This document shows, piece by piece, positions 7,767 to 15,661 of a stretch of 34,928 nucleotides of DNA (the first letter of the stretch is position 1; every line of letters starts with the position of its first letter). Origin of the DNA: an uncultured Nocardioidaceae bacterium. Its GTDB lineage: Bacteria; Actinomycetota; Actinomycetes; Propionibacteriales; Nocardioidaceae. The position numbers and the translations under genes are program-made. The stretch lies in contig CADCUK010000076.1 of NCBI GenBank assembly GCA_902805865.1, forward strand, positions 1-34,928, given 5' to 3'. The notes beneath the pieces were generated by a model that ran no database searches, was not told the DNA's origin, and saw only the letters and a list, made by a program, of their open reading frames with translations.

Positions 7767-8295
7767 AGTGCTGGTAGGTCCCGTGCAGGATCGCGCGCCC
7801 GGCGGTCTTGAAGGCCAGGTTGAACGAGACCACCGCGGGGGAGGCGTCGGCGTCCACCCCGAGCTGCTCTTCGCGGACCGCGTGCACGACGAAGAAGTAG
7901 CGGTGCACCTGGTCGCCCTCCGGCGGCGCGGCGCCCATGAACGCCTTGGAGCCACCGTCGTTGCGGCACATGAATGCCCCGTCCGGCAGGGCAGCACCAT
8001 CCTCCGCGCCGACGCCGGTGTCCAGCGACGTCACCGATGCGGGGAGGTCCACCAGCACCCAGTGCCAGAACCCCGACGGGGTGGGGGCGTCCGGGTCGAA
8101 GCACGTCACGGTGAAGCTCTTCGTGTCCTCGGGGAACCCCGACCAGCTCAGCTGCGGCGAGGTGTTGCCCGCGGAGGCCACCTGGTCGTCCTTCAGCGGC
8201 TGGCCGTCAGTGACGTCGTCGCTGGTCACCTCGAACGACGGGGCGGCAGGCAGCAGCTCGTAGGGGTCGGGCGCGACCGGGCGGTCCAAGGACAT
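7765..8295 (-). CDS. YbhB/YbcL-type phosphatidylethanolamine-binding protein family protein
   Basis: A 176-residue cytoplasmic protein of the PEBP/RKIP family. [20 protein letters not shown] contains the conserved DPDxP and HW motifs that form the anion pocket, and [19 protein letters not shown] contains the GP/AP-P-GD-HRY motif. Bacterial members bind small anionic ligands but have no agreed function. AAGGAG (plus strand 8302-8307) lies seven bases before the ATG at 8295 and fixes the start. It is divergent from the siroheme synthase gene. Confidence 0.88.
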   Translation of the reverse strand: MSLDRPVAPDPYELLPAAPSFEVTSDDVTDGQPLKDDQVASAGNTSPQLSWSGFPEDTKSFTVTCFDPDAPTPSGFWHWVLVDLPASVTSLDTGVGAEDGAALPDGAFMCRNDGGSKAFMGAAPPEGDQVHRYFFVVHAVREEQLGVDADASPAVVSFNLAFKTAGRAILHGTYQH

Positions 8296-8378
8296 GCGGC
8301 ACTCCTTGCATGGGACGACAGGAGTCTCGACCCTATTCCGGTGGGTGGTCGTCTGCCAGGGGCCGACCCCGCGGTCCC

Positions 8379-8384
8379 GACAAT
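8379..8384 (+). promoter_or_regulatory. Predicted leaderless -10 element (GACAAT) for siroheme synthase
   Basis: GACAAT ends six bases before the GTG at 8391. It favours 8391 over more distant upstream starts and argues against a riboswitch-bearing leader. Confidence 0.5.
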
Positions 8385-8390
8385 GGTCAG

Positions 8391-9620
8391 GTGACCGACG
8401 ACTTCCCGCCGTACCCCGCAGCCCTCCGGCTCGCCGGGCGTCGCGTCGTGGTCGTCGGCGGCGGGCACGTCGCCCAGCGCCGGGTGCCGGCGCTGCTGGC
8501 GGCCGGGGCGGAGGTCGTCGTGGTGTCGCCGGAGGTGACACCGGCCATCGAGGGGCTCGTCTCGGGTGGCGAGGTCACCTGGCACCGGCGAGGGTTCCGT
8601 CCGGAGGACCTCGACGAGGCGTGGTACGTCATCGCCGCCACCAACGTGACCGAGGTCAACGAGGAGATCAGCCGGACGGCCGAGAGCCAACGCATCTTCT
8701 GCGTGCGCGCCGACGACGCGAGCAAGGCCACCGCCTGGACCCCCGCCGTCGGCCGCCACGACGGTACGACGGTCGCGGTGGTGAGCAACCGGGAGCCACG
8801 GAAGTCAGCCGCCCTGCGGGACCGGATCATCGACGGGCTCAGGGACGGCGCGCTCCCGATGCGGACCCACGACCGCAGCCCCGGGGTGGTCCTGGTCGGT
8901 GGTGGCCCGGGGAACCCGGAGCTGGCCACGCTGGCCGCCCGGCGGGCGCTCGCCGACGCCGACGTGGTGGTCGCCGACCGCCTCGCGCCACGCGAGCTGC
9001 TGAGCGAGCTGTCGCCGGACGTCGAGCTGATCGACGTCGCGAAGCTGCCACGCGGCCGTTCGGCCACCCAGGAGCAGATCAACCAGGTCATCGTCGACCG
9101 GGCCCGCGAGGGCAAGCGCGTCGTCCGGTTCAAGGGCGGCGACAGCTTCGTCTTCGGCCGCGGCTACGAGGAGGCGCTGGCCTGCGCGGAGGCCGGGGTG
9201 CCGTGCACGGTGGTCCCGGGCATCACCAGCGCGACGTCGGTGCCGGCCCTGGTCGGCATCCCGGTCACCCACCGCGGCGTCGCCCACGAGTTCACGGTGA
9301 TCTCCGGCCACCTCCCGCCCGACCACCCGGAGTCGCTGGTGGAGTGGGACGGCGTGGCCAGGCTGCGGGGGACCGTGGTGCTGCTGATGGCCGTGCAGAA
9401 CCTCCCGGCGATCGCGAGCAGGCTCGTGGACGGCGGCCGACCGGCCTCCACACCCGTCGCGGTGATCTCCGACGGCAGCATGCCGACCGAGCGGACCCTG
9501 TGGTCGACGCTGGCCGAGGTCGAGGGCGACATCCAGCGCGACGCCGTACGCCCGCCTGCGATCGTCGTGATCGGCGACGTGGTGGCGGTCGCGAACCCGA
9601 GCCGCTACGCCACGGCCTGA
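8391..9620 (+). CDS. cysG: Siroheme synthase: precorrin-2 dehydrogenase/uroporphyrinogen-III C-methyltransferase fusion
   Basis: A 409-residue fusion. The N-terminal part (about 1-155) is a CysG-N-like NAD-binding domain with [14 protein letters not shown] and VIAATN, which oxidises precorrin-2 and may chelate iron. The C-terminal part (about 165-405) is an SAM-dependent tetrapyrrole methylase with [22 protein letters not shown] and [14 protein letters not shown], plus VPGITSATS, which methylates uroporphyrinogen III at C2 and C7. The product is siroheme for sulfite and nitrite reductases; precorrin-2 could also feed cobalamin. The arrangement is like CysG although the gene may be called cobA or hemX in actinobacteria. 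Its TGA shares a base with the ATG of the next gene. Confidence 0.92.
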   Translation: MTDDFPPYPAALRLAGRRVVVVGGGHVAQRRVPALLAAGAEVVVVSPEVTPAIEGLVSGGEVTWHRRGFRPEDLDEAWYVIAATNVTEVNEEISRTAESQRIFCVRADDASKATAWTPAVGRHDGTTVAVVSNREPRKSAALRDRIIDGLRDGALPMRTHDRSPGVVLVGGGPGNPELATLAARRALADADVVVADRLAPRELLSELSPDVELIDVAKLPRGRSATQEQINQVIVDRAREGKRVVRFKGGDSFVFGRGYEEALACAEAGVPCTVVPGITSATSVPALVGIPVTHRGVAHEFTVISGHLPPDHPESLVEWDGVARLRGTVVLLMAVQNLPAIASRLVDGGRPASTPVAVISDGSMPTERTLWSTLAEVEGDIQRDAVRPPAIVVIGDVVAVANPSRYATA

Positions 9621-10423
9621 TGGCCCGGCTCATCCAGATCGGCGACCCCGCCGACCCTCGGCTCGCGGACTACCGCGACCTCCGCGACGTCGAGCTGCGC
9701 AAGCACCTCGAGTCGAACGACGGGCTCTTCATCGCCGAGGGCGAGAAGGTCGTGCGGCGGGCCGTCGAGGCCGGCTTCGCACCCCGCTCGTTCCTGATGG
9801 CACCCCGCTGGCTCGAGGGGCTGGAGGACGTCCTCGCGAGCAGCGACGCCCCCTGCTACGTCGTGGACGAGGCGATGGCCGAGGAGGTCACCGGGTTCCA
9901 CGTCCACCGCGGTGCGCTCGCATCGCTGCACCGGACGCCTCTGCCGACCGTGGCGCAGGTGCTGGCCGAAGCCAGGACGGTCGTCGTCCTCGAGGACGTC
10001 GTCGACCACACGAACGTCGGAGCGATCTTCCGCAGCGCCGCCGCGCTCGACGTCGACGGGATCCTGCTGTCGCCGCGCTGCGCGGACCCCCTCTACCGCC
10101 GCTCGATCAAGGTCGCCATGGGCGCGGTGTTCACGGTTCCCTACGCCCGGGTCGACAGCTGGTACGACGCGGTCGCGGCACTGTCCGGCGCCGGGTTCAC
10201 GACGGTCGCCCTCACCCTGGGCGACGACTCGGTCGACATCGAGGACGCGGTGGCCGGCCAGGACCGGATCGCGCTCCTCATGGGCACCGAGGGCCACGGG
10301 CTGTCGGAGCGCTGGTCGAGCGAGGCGGAGGTGCGCGCGGTCATCCCGATGGCCGAAGGCATCGACTCGCTCAACGTCGCGGCCGCCACGGCGGTGGCCT
10401 GCTACGTCGCTCGCCGCCGCTGA
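9620..10423 (+). CDS. TrmH/SpoU-family RNA 2'-O-methyltransferase
   Basis: A 267-residue SPOUT methyltransferase. An N-terminal substrate-binding domain (about 1-110) precedes the knotted catalytic domain with motif 1 HTNVGAIFRSAAAL, motif 2 LLMGTEGHGLS and motif 3 IPMAEGIDSLNVAAAT. These enzymes methylate the 2'-hydroxyl of rRNA or tRNA using SAM. The exact target cannot be told from sequence. The ATG at 9620 overlaps the siroheme synthase stop (TGATG), so the two are co-translated although no functional link is known. Confidence 0.88.
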   Translation: MARLIQIGDPADPRLADYRDLRDVELRKHLESNDGLFIAEGEKVVRRAVEAGFAPRSFLMAPRWLEGLEDVLASSDAPCYVVDEAMAEEVTGFHVHRGALASLHRTPLPTVAQVLAEARTVVVLEDVVDHTNVGAIFRSAAALDVDGILLSPRCADPLYRRSIKVAMGAVFTVPYARVDSWYDAVAALSGAGFTTVALTLGDDSVDIEDAVAGQDRIALLMGTEGHGLSERWSSEAEVRAVIPMAEGIDSLNVAAATAVACYVARRR

Positions 10424-10432
10424 GCGGGCTGT

Positions 10433-10438
10433 TACGTT
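10433..10438 (+). promoter_or_regulatory. Predicted leaderless -10 element (TACGTT) for the patatin gene
   Basis: TACGTT ends six bases before the ATG at 10445 and lies within ten bases of the preceding stop codon, suggesting an independent promoter despite the short gap. Confidence 0.55.
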
Positions 10439-10444
10439 GCCCCG

Positions 10445-11266
10445 ATGAGCACTGCGTTCGTCCTCGGGGGTGGTGGCGTGCTCGGCGCGGCCGAGGTCGG
10501 CATGCTCCGCGCGCTGTTCGAGGCCGGCATCAAGCCCGACCTCGTCGTCGGCACCTCGATCGGGGCGCTCAACGGGGCGCTGGTCGCCGCGCGGCCGGAG
10601 CCGGCCGTCGTCGACCGGCTCACGGCACTGTGGGAGAGCGCCGCCGCCGGCCGGGACGTGTACGGCGACCGCGCGGTGCGCCAGGTGTCCCGGGCGGTGC
10701 GCACCGGCACCCACCTCTACTCCAGCGAGCCGCTCCGCAAGCGGCTCGCCGAGGAGCTCGGCGACCTCACCTTCGAGGAGCTCGCGGTGCCGTTCCAGTG
10801 CTGCGCGGCCAGCATCGAGAAGGCGGCCGAGCACTGGTTCACCACCGGCCGGGTCGTGGACGCGGTCGTCGCGTCGGCCGCTGTACCGGGGCTCCTCGAG
10901 CCGGCCGTCGTCGACGGCCAGCACTACCTCGACGGCGGCATCGTCAACTCGATCCCGGTCGGCCGGGCGGTGGCGGAGGGCGCCGACCTGCTGTTCGTGC
11001 TGCAGGTCGGCCGGATCGAGCGTCCGCTGCAGCCGCCGAAGTGGCCGTGGCAGGTGGCCCGGGTGTCGTTCGAGATCGCCCGCCGGCACCGATTCCACCG
11101 CGAGATGAGTGAGATCCCGGACAGCGTCGTGGCGCACGTGCTGCCCACCGGTGGCGGGTCGGCCAAGGACGACTCCCTGCTCGCGTACCGGAGCTTCAGC
11201 GCCATCGAGGGTCGCGTCGACAAGGCCTACCGGGCGTCCCAGAAATATCTCGCGGAGCACCTGTGA
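10445..11266 (+). CDS. Patatin-like phospholipase (RssA-type)
   Basis: A 273-residue acyl hydrolase of the patatin family. GGGGVLGAAEVG is the glycine-rich oxyanion segment, GTSIGALNGA is the nucleophile elbow with Ser38, and DGGIV holds the dyad partner Asp163. Such enzymes release fatty acids from phospholipids or related esters. There is no signal peptide. The next gene, a PlsC-like acyltransferase, starts inside this gene's stop codon (GTGA at 11263-11266), so the two products are made together; a deacylation/reacylation partnership is plausible but inferred. Confidence 0.87.
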   Translation: MSTAFVLGGGGVLGAAEVGMLRALFEAGIKPDLVVGTSIGALNGALVAARPEPAVVDRLTALWESAAAGRDVYGDRAVRQVSRAVRTGTHLYSSEPLRKRLAEELGDLTFEELAVPFQCCAASIEKAAEHWFTTGRVVDAVVASAAVPGLLEPAVVDGQHYLDGGIVNSIPVGRAVAEGADLLFVLQVGRIERPLQPPKWPWQVARVSFEIARRHRFHREMSEIPDSVVAHVLPTGGGSAKDDSLLAYRSFSAIEGRVDKAYRASQKYLAEHL

Positions 11267-12285
11267 TCCGGCTGTTCCGCCGGGTCGTGCTGGCACCGGC
11301 GATGATCGCGCTCACCGTGCTCGTGGTGACCACCCTGCCGCTGTGGGTGCTCCTCGCCGCGCTGCTCTCGCCGCTGGCCAGAGGCCGGCTGCGACCGCTG
11401 CGGCTGCTGTGGATCCTGGTCCTGCACCTGGTGCTCGAGAGCCTCATCCTCATCGAGCTGTTCGGCCTCTGGATCGCGTCAGGGTTCGGCTACTTCATCC
11501 GGCGGCCGTACTTCGAGCGCATCCATTACGACATCGCCCAGACCTACCTCTCGGTGTTCTTCCGCGAGGCGAAACGCGTGCTGCACCTCGAGATCGTCAC
11601 GGTGGGCCCGACACCTCACGCGTTCCCCGGTCATCCCCTGCTGGTCTGCTGCCGGCACGCCGGTCCGGGCGACTCCTTCACGCTCATGCACGCGCTGATG
11701 AACACCTACCACCGTGAGCCACGTGTCGTCCTCAAGGACACGATGGCGTGGGACCCGGCGATCGACGTGCTGCTCAGCCGGCTGCCGAACCGGTTCGTCG
11801 ACCCGACGCCGAAGGCGGGCGAGGACGTCGAGTCGAGGATCACCGAGCTGGCGACCGGGCTCGACGAGAACGACGCCTTCGTGATCTTCCCCGAGGGAGG
11901 GAACTTCACCGAGAAGCGACGGGAGCGGGCGATCGGCAAGCTGCGCAAGCTCGGTCGCGAGGACATGGCGGTCCGCGCTGAAGGAATGAGGAACGTGCTC
12001 GCACCTCGGCCGGGTGGCTTCCTCGCGGCCCTCGACGCGGCGCCCGAGGCCGACGTGGTGCTGGTCGCGCACACCGGGCTCGACCACCTGATGACCGTGG
12101 GCGACATCTGGCGCGAGCTGCCGATGGACAAGCGGCTGATCATGCGGTGGTGGCGCGTGCCGCGCGACGAGATCCCTGCGGACACCGAGCAGCGGATCGA
12201 CTGGCTCTTCGACTGGTGGGAGGAGATCGACCGCTGGGTCGAGGAGCACCGCCCGGTCGAGCTGTCCCCGCGCCGACGCAGCTGA
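11263..12285 (+). CDS. Membrane-bound 1-acyl-glycerophosphate acyltransferase-like protein (PlsC superfamily)
   Basis: A 340-residue protein. Two or three hydrophobic helices occupy about residues 8-75, then the acyltransferase domain shows the HX4D motif as HAGPGD (His132, Asp137), with RVVLKD and the substrate-binding FPEGGNFT replacing the usual FPEGTRS. PlsC-type enzymes move acyl chains from acyl-CoA or acyl-ACP to lysophospholipids at the inner leaflet. The Gly-Asn replacement of Thr-Arg means the acceptor may not be ordinary lysophosphatidate. It is translationally coupled to the patatin lipase. The stop is one base before the convergent def gene begins to be read from the other strand. 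Confidence 0.82.
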   Translation: MIRLFRRVVLAPAMIALTVLVVTTLPLWVLLAALLSPLARGRLRPLRLLWILVLHLVLESLILIELFGLWIASGFGYFIRRPYFERIHYDIAQTYLSVFFREAKRVLHLEIVTVGPTPHAFPGHPLLVCCRHAGPGDSFTLMHALMNTYHREPRVVLKDTMAWDPAIDVLLSRLPNRFVDPTPKAGEDVESRITELATGLDENDAFVIFPEGGNFTEKRRERAIGKLRKLGREDMAVRAEGMRNVLAPRPGGFLAALDAAPEADVVLVAHTGLDHLMTVGDIWRELPMDKRLIMRWWRVPRDEIPADTEQRIDWLFDWWEEIDRWVEEHRPVELSPRRRS

Positions 12286-12286
12286 A

Positions 12287-12901
12287 TCAGGCGGGCCAGC
12301 CCGGGGGGAACTCCTCGGCCGCGGCGTCGTGCTGCTTCGCGAGCTTCTTGTACGAGCGGCGGGGGAGCCGGTCCCCGAAGACCGTCCCCTTGCAGTGGTC
12401 GGTCTCGTGCTGCAGGCACCGGGCCAGCAGCCCCGTCCCGGCGTACCGCACGGTCGAGCCGTCCAGCCCCTGGCCCTCGACCTCGGCGTAGTCGGGCCGC
12501 GCGCACGGCACGAACGCGCCGGGGAACGACAGGCAACCCTCGTCGCCGTCGTCGAGCCGCCGGTCCTTGCCCTCAGGGAGGTGGACGACCGGGTTGCAGA
12601 CGACGCCCTTGAGCATCACGCCGTCGTCGTCGGGGCAGTCGAAGACGAAGATCGACCGGTCGACCCCGATCTGGGAGGCAGCCAGGCCGACGCCGTCGGC
12701 GGCGTACATCGTCGCCACCATGTCCGCCGCGAGCTCGCGGAGCGCGTCGTCGAACTCGGTCACCGGCTCCAGCACCCGGTGCATCACCGGGTCGCCCCAG
12801 CGGGTGATCGGGCGGACGGTGCCCCCGCGGGGGAGCACGTCCTCCTGATCCGGAGAGGCCGGGGCTGTCGACGGTGCGGGATCGGGGGAGGCCGAGGTCA
12901 T
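12287..12901 (-). CDS. def: Peptide deformylase
   Basis: A 204-residue metalloenzyme that removes the N-formyl group from nascent proteins. All three deformylase motifs are present: GVGLAASQIG, EGCLSFPG with metal ligand Cys123, and QHETDHCKG with His165 and His169 as ligands and Glu166 as catalyst. The first 25 residues are a Pro/Ala/Ser-rich extension not found in short deformylases. The start is either the ATG at 12901 or the one at 12910; 12901 lies seven bases after TACGAT and is preferred. Converges on the acyltransferase and is divergent from the DNA-repair operon. Confidence 0.93.
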   Translation of the reverse strand: MTSASPDPAPSTAPASPDQEDVLPRGGTVRPITRWGDPVMHRVLEPVTEFDDALRELAADMVATMYAADGVGLAASQIGVDRSIFVFDCPDDDGVMLKGVVCNPVVHLPEGKDRRLDDGDEGCLSFPGAFVPCARPDYAEVEGQGLDGSTVRYAGTGLLARCLQHETDHCKGTVFGDRLPRRSYKKLAKQHDAAAEEFPPGWPA

Positions 12902-12908
12902 GCGGTCC

Positions 12909-12914
12909 ATCGTA
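12909..12914 (-). promoter_or_regulatory. Predicted leaderless -10 element (TACGAT) for def
   Basis: On the minus strand TACGAT ends seven bases before the ATG at 12901; it overlaps an alternative ATG at 12910, which would then not be transcribed. Confidence 0.45.
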
Positions 12915-12967
12915 GGTTCCCCGGCCGCCGTGTCCGATTCCCGCCAGAGCCGCTGGAGACGGTGGCG

Positions 12968-12973
12968 CATGAT
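12968..12973 (+). promoter_or_regulatory. Predicted leaderless -10 element (CATGAT) for the ada-alkA gene
   Basis: CATGAT ends six bases before the GTG at 12980. A GGCGCA string (12964-12969 region) just upstream resembles the core of the E. coli Ada box, but one short match in GC-rich DNA is weak support. Confidence 0.45.
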
Positions 12974-12979
12974 GGTCCC

Positions 12980-14482
12980 GTGACGACGACCGAGAAGCTG
13001 GACCCCGAGTCCTGCTACCGCGCCGTGAAGGCGCGGGACCGTCGCTTCGACGGCGTCTTCTACACCGCGGTCCGCACGACCGGGATCTACTGCCGGCCCT
13101 CCTGCCCCGCCCGCACCCCGGGGCTGGCCAACGTCACGTTCCACCGCAGCGCCGCGGCGGCACAGGCCGCCGGCTACCGCGCGTGCAAGCGCTGCCTCCC
13201 CGACGCCACCCCCGGCAGCCCCGACTGGGACGTCGCCGCGGACGCGGCCGGCCGGGTGATGCGGCTGATCGCCGACGGCGTCGTCGACCGCGAGGGCGTG
13301 CCGGGGCTGGCGGCCCGCGTCGGCTACACCCCCCGCCACCTCACCCGGATCGTCACCCACGAGCTCGGCGCCGGCCCCCTCGCCCTCGCCCGCGCCCGGC
13401 GCGCGCAGACCGCCCGGATCCTCATCGAGACCACCGCGCTGGGGTACGCCGACATCGCGTTCGCCTCCGGCTTCGCCAGCGTCCGCCAGTTCAACGACAC
13501 GATCCGCGAGGTCTACGCCGACACCCCGTCCGGGCTCCGCGGGCGGCGCGGAGGCACACCGGCCACCGGCACGATCACGATGCGACTGGCCGTGCGCACG
13601 CCGTACGACGGCCGCAGCTGGCTGCACTTCATGGTCGTCCACGCGATCAGCGGGGTGGAGGCGTTCGGGGACGGCTGGTACGCCCGGACCCTGGCTCTCC
13701 CGCACGGCACCGGCACGGTGCGGCTCGAGGTGCCGCACGTGGTCGAGCCCGGTGAGACGGCGTTCGCGTCGGCGACCTTCGCGCTGACCGACCTGCGCGA
13801 CATCGGCGCCGCCGTCGAGCGGACCCGGCGCATGCTCGACGCCGACTGCGACCCCGTCGAGGTCAGCACCGCGTTCGCCGGCGACCCGGTCATCGGCGCC
13901 CTCGTCAGCCGGTCGCCCGGGCTGCGCGTCCCGGGCCACGTCGACGGCAACGAGGTCGCGGTGCGCACGTTGCTGGGGCAGCAGGTCACCCTGCGCTGGG
14001 GCTGCACCCTCGCGGAGCGGCTCACGGCCCAGCACGGCCGGCTGCTGCCGTCTCCCGGTCAAGGGACGAGCGACGGGCTGACCCACCTCTTCCCCGACGC
14101 CGCGACGCTCGCCGAGCTGGATCCCGACGACCTGCCGATGCCACGGGCCCGCGGACGCGCGCTCGTCGCGCTGTGCCGCGCACTCGCGGACGGCTCGATC
14201 ACCCTCGACCGGGGCACCGACCGCGAGGAGGTCCGTCGGAGCCTGCTCGCGCTGCCGGGGATCGGCCCGTGGACCGCCGACCTCATCGCGCTCCGCGCCC
14301 TGGGGCACCCCGACGTCTTCCTGCCCACCGACATCGGCACACGCAACGCGTTGAGCCGGCTCGGCGCCCCACCGGACCGCGCCGAGGAGCTCGCGGACGG
14401 CTGGAGACCGTGGCGTTCCTACGCCCAGCTGCACCTGTGGAGCTCGCTTCCCGTGCTCGACGTCGACACCGAGGAGAACTGA
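12980..14482 (+). CDS. Ada methylphosphotriester sensor/AlkA 3-methyladenine DNA glycosylase fusion
   Basis: A 500-residue alkylation-damage protein. Residues 1-80 form the Ada zinc module; Cys38, Cys42, Cys69 and Cys72 fall at the same numbers as in E. coli Ada, and Cys38 accepts methyl groups from phosphotriesters. Residues about 85-185 form an AraC-type DNA-binding domain (VGYTPRHLTRIVTHELG, SGFASVRQFNDTIRE). Residues about 195-490 are an AlkA glycosylase with a helix-hairpin-helix LPGIGPWTADLIALRALG and catalytic Asp451. So one protein senses damage, probably activates transcription and excises damaged bases. The Ogt function is a separate gene one base downstream, forming a repair operon. 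The GTG start is set by the zinc-ligand numbering and the -10 spacing. Confidence 0.92.
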   Translation: MTTTEKLDPESCYRAVKARDRRFDGVFYTAVRTTGIYCRPSCPARTPGLANVTFHRSAAAAQAAGYRACKRCLPDATPGSPDWDVAADAAGRVMRLIADGVVDREGVPGLAARVGYTPRHLTRIVTHELGAGPLALARARRAQTARILIETTALGYADIAFASGFASVRQFNDTIREVYADTPSGLRGRRGGTPATGTITMRLAVRTPYDGRSWLHFMVVHAISGVEAFGDGWYARTLALPHGTGTVRLEVPHVVEPGETAFASATFALTDLRDIGAAVERTRRMLDADCDPVEVSTAFAGDPVIGALVSRSPGLRVPGHVDGNEVAVRTLLGQQVTLRWGCTLAERLTAQHGRLLPSPGQGTSDGLTHLFPDAATLAELDPDDLPMPRARGRALVALCRALADGSITLDRGTDREEVRRSLLALPGIGPWTADLIALRALGHPDVFLPTDIGTRNALSRLGAPPDRAEELADGWRPWRSYAQLHLWSSLPVLDVDTEEN

Positions 14483-14483
14483 C

Positions 14484-14957
14484 ATGTGGACCGTGATGGA
14501 CTCACCCATCGACGAGCTGCGCATCGTGCAGCACGACGGGATGATCACCGCCATCGAGTTCTCGCCGTTCGAGGAGTCGGCCGCGATCGGTGCTCGTGAC
14601 GACGACGACCCTGTGCTCGCCGAGGCTCGCGCGCAGCTGACGGCGTACTTCGCCCGCGAGCTCAAGGAGTTCGATCTCCCCCTCGGCCCGCAGGGGACGC
14701 CGTTCCAGCAACGGGTCTGGGCTGAGCTGCAGCGGATCGGGTACGGCGAGACCGCGTCGTACGGCCAGATCGCGCACCGCATCGGGATGAACAACGCTGC
14801 CTCGCGAGCGGTCGGGCTGGCCAACGGGCGCAACCGGCTGCCGATCGTGATCCCGTGCCACCGGGTCGTCGGCGCGAACGGCAGCCTGACCGGGTTCGCC
14901 GGGGGGATCCCGCGCAAGCAGACCCTGCTCGAGCTCGAGCAGGAGGGGCTCTTCTGA
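14484..14957 (+). CDS. ogt: Methylated-DNA-[protein]-cysteine S-methyltransferase
   Basis: A 157-residue suicide repair protein that transfers the methyl group from O6-methylguanine to itself. The acceptor Cys125 lies in IPCHRVVGANG, and the DNA-recognition helix ASYGQIAHRIG precedes it. It follows the Ada-AlkA gene by one base and supplies the activity that E. coli Ada carries in its own C-terminal half. GGAG within the end of the previous gene is the likely ribosome binding site for the ATG at 14484. Confidence 0.94.
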   Translation: MWTVMDSPIDELRIVQHDGMITAIEFSPFEESAAIGARDDDDPVLAEARAQLTAYFARELKEFDLPLGPQGTPFQQRVWAELQRIGYGETASYGQIAHRIGMNNAASRAVGLANGRNRLPIVIPCHRVVGANGSLTGFAGGIPRKQTLLELEQEGLF

Positions 14958-15003
14958 GTGGGTCCGCTGGGGTCGGGTGGCTGAGAGTGCGTCGGAGCGC
15001 ACT

Positions 15004-15603
15004 GTGAGCCGCCCGACCCTGCTCTGGTACGCCGCCTACGGCTCGAACCTCGACGCCGACCGGTTCCGCTGCTACCTGCACGGGGGTCGTCCTCCGGGCG
15101 CCACCCGCACCTACCCCGGAGCCCGGGACCCCGCCGACCCACTGGATGTCCGGCCTTACCGGATGCCCGGCGAGCTGGTCTTCGCCTGGGAGTCGCCGAC
15201 CTGGGGTGGCGGGATCGCCTTCCACGACAGCGACGCGGCGGGGGAGGTGCTCGCGCGGGCGTACCTGCTGACCGCCCGGCAGCTCTCCGACGTCGTCGAG
15301 CAGGAGATGTGGCGCACGCCCGGCGCCGACCACGACCTGGTGCCGCTGCTGTCGAGCGGGCGCCATTCGGTTGGTCCGGGACGCTACGAAAGCCTCCGGG
15401 TGGTCGGCTCCTTGGACGACCGTCCGGTCGTCTCGATCGGGTGCGCGGACCCGCGGGCACTCGGGCTGCGGGCGCCGGCGCCGGCCTACCTCGCGACGAT
15501 CGTCCGCGGGCTCCGGTCGGCGCACGACCTGTCCGACACCGAGATCTCCGCCTACCTGGCACGCAGCCCCGGCATGCCGGAGGGGTGGACGCTCGCGGTG
15601 TGA
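15004..15603 (+). CDS. Gamma-glutamylcyclotransferase-like (GGCT/AIG2 fold) protein
   Basis: A 199-residue protein beginning LLWYAAYGSNLDADRF, the YGSNL signature of the gamma-glutamylcyclotransferase/AIG2-like fold, in which this loop binds the gamma-glutamyl group. A Glu within VVEQEM could serve as the catalytic acid, but I cannot place it with certainty. Actinobacterial homologues are often labelled histone deacetylase without clear support. I choose GTG at 15004, six bases after GGAG; GTG at 14977 would add nine residues. It follows ogt by about 45 bases but shows no evident link to DNA repair. Confidence 0.7.
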   Translation: MSRPTLLWYAAYGSNLDADRFRCYLHGGRPPGATRTYPGARDPADPLDVRPYRMPGELVFAWESPTWGGGIAFHDSDAAGEVLARAYLLTARQLSDVVEQEMWRTPGADHDLVPLLSSGRHSVGPGRYESLRVVGSLDDRPVVSIGCADPRALGLRAPAPAYLATIVRGLRSAHDLSDTEISAYLARSPGMPEGWTLAV

Positions 15604-15635
15604 TTCCCGCCACCGGGCCCAACTGTGGCATCGCG

Positions 15636-15652
15636 TGTAACTCGCAGTTACA
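15636..15652. promoter_or_regulatory. Perfect palindrome, likely repressor operator of the acyl-CoA dehydrogenase operon
   Basis: TGTAACTCGCAGTTACA has perfect 7-base arms around a 3-base centre. Its right arm overlaps the predicted -10 hexamer, so a bound protein would block RNA polymerase. The size and symmetry fit a TetR-family dimer, the usual regulator class of actinobacterial fatty acid genes. No regulator gene is in the window. Confidence 0.7.
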
Positions 15653-15654
15653 TT
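15649..15654 (+). promoter_or_regulatory. Predicted -10 element (TACATT) of the acyl-CoA dehydrogenase operon
   Basis: TACATT ends seven bases before the ATG at 15662. Its first four bases are shared with the right arm of the palindrome. Confidence 0.55.
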
Positions 15655-15661
15655 TGCAAGC

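Noticed and set aside
8296-8390. Cobalamin or other riboswitch before the siroheme synthase gene
   Set aside because: The predicted transcript starts at the GTG, leaving no leader, and the 95 bases lie between divergent genes with no riboswitch core recognised.
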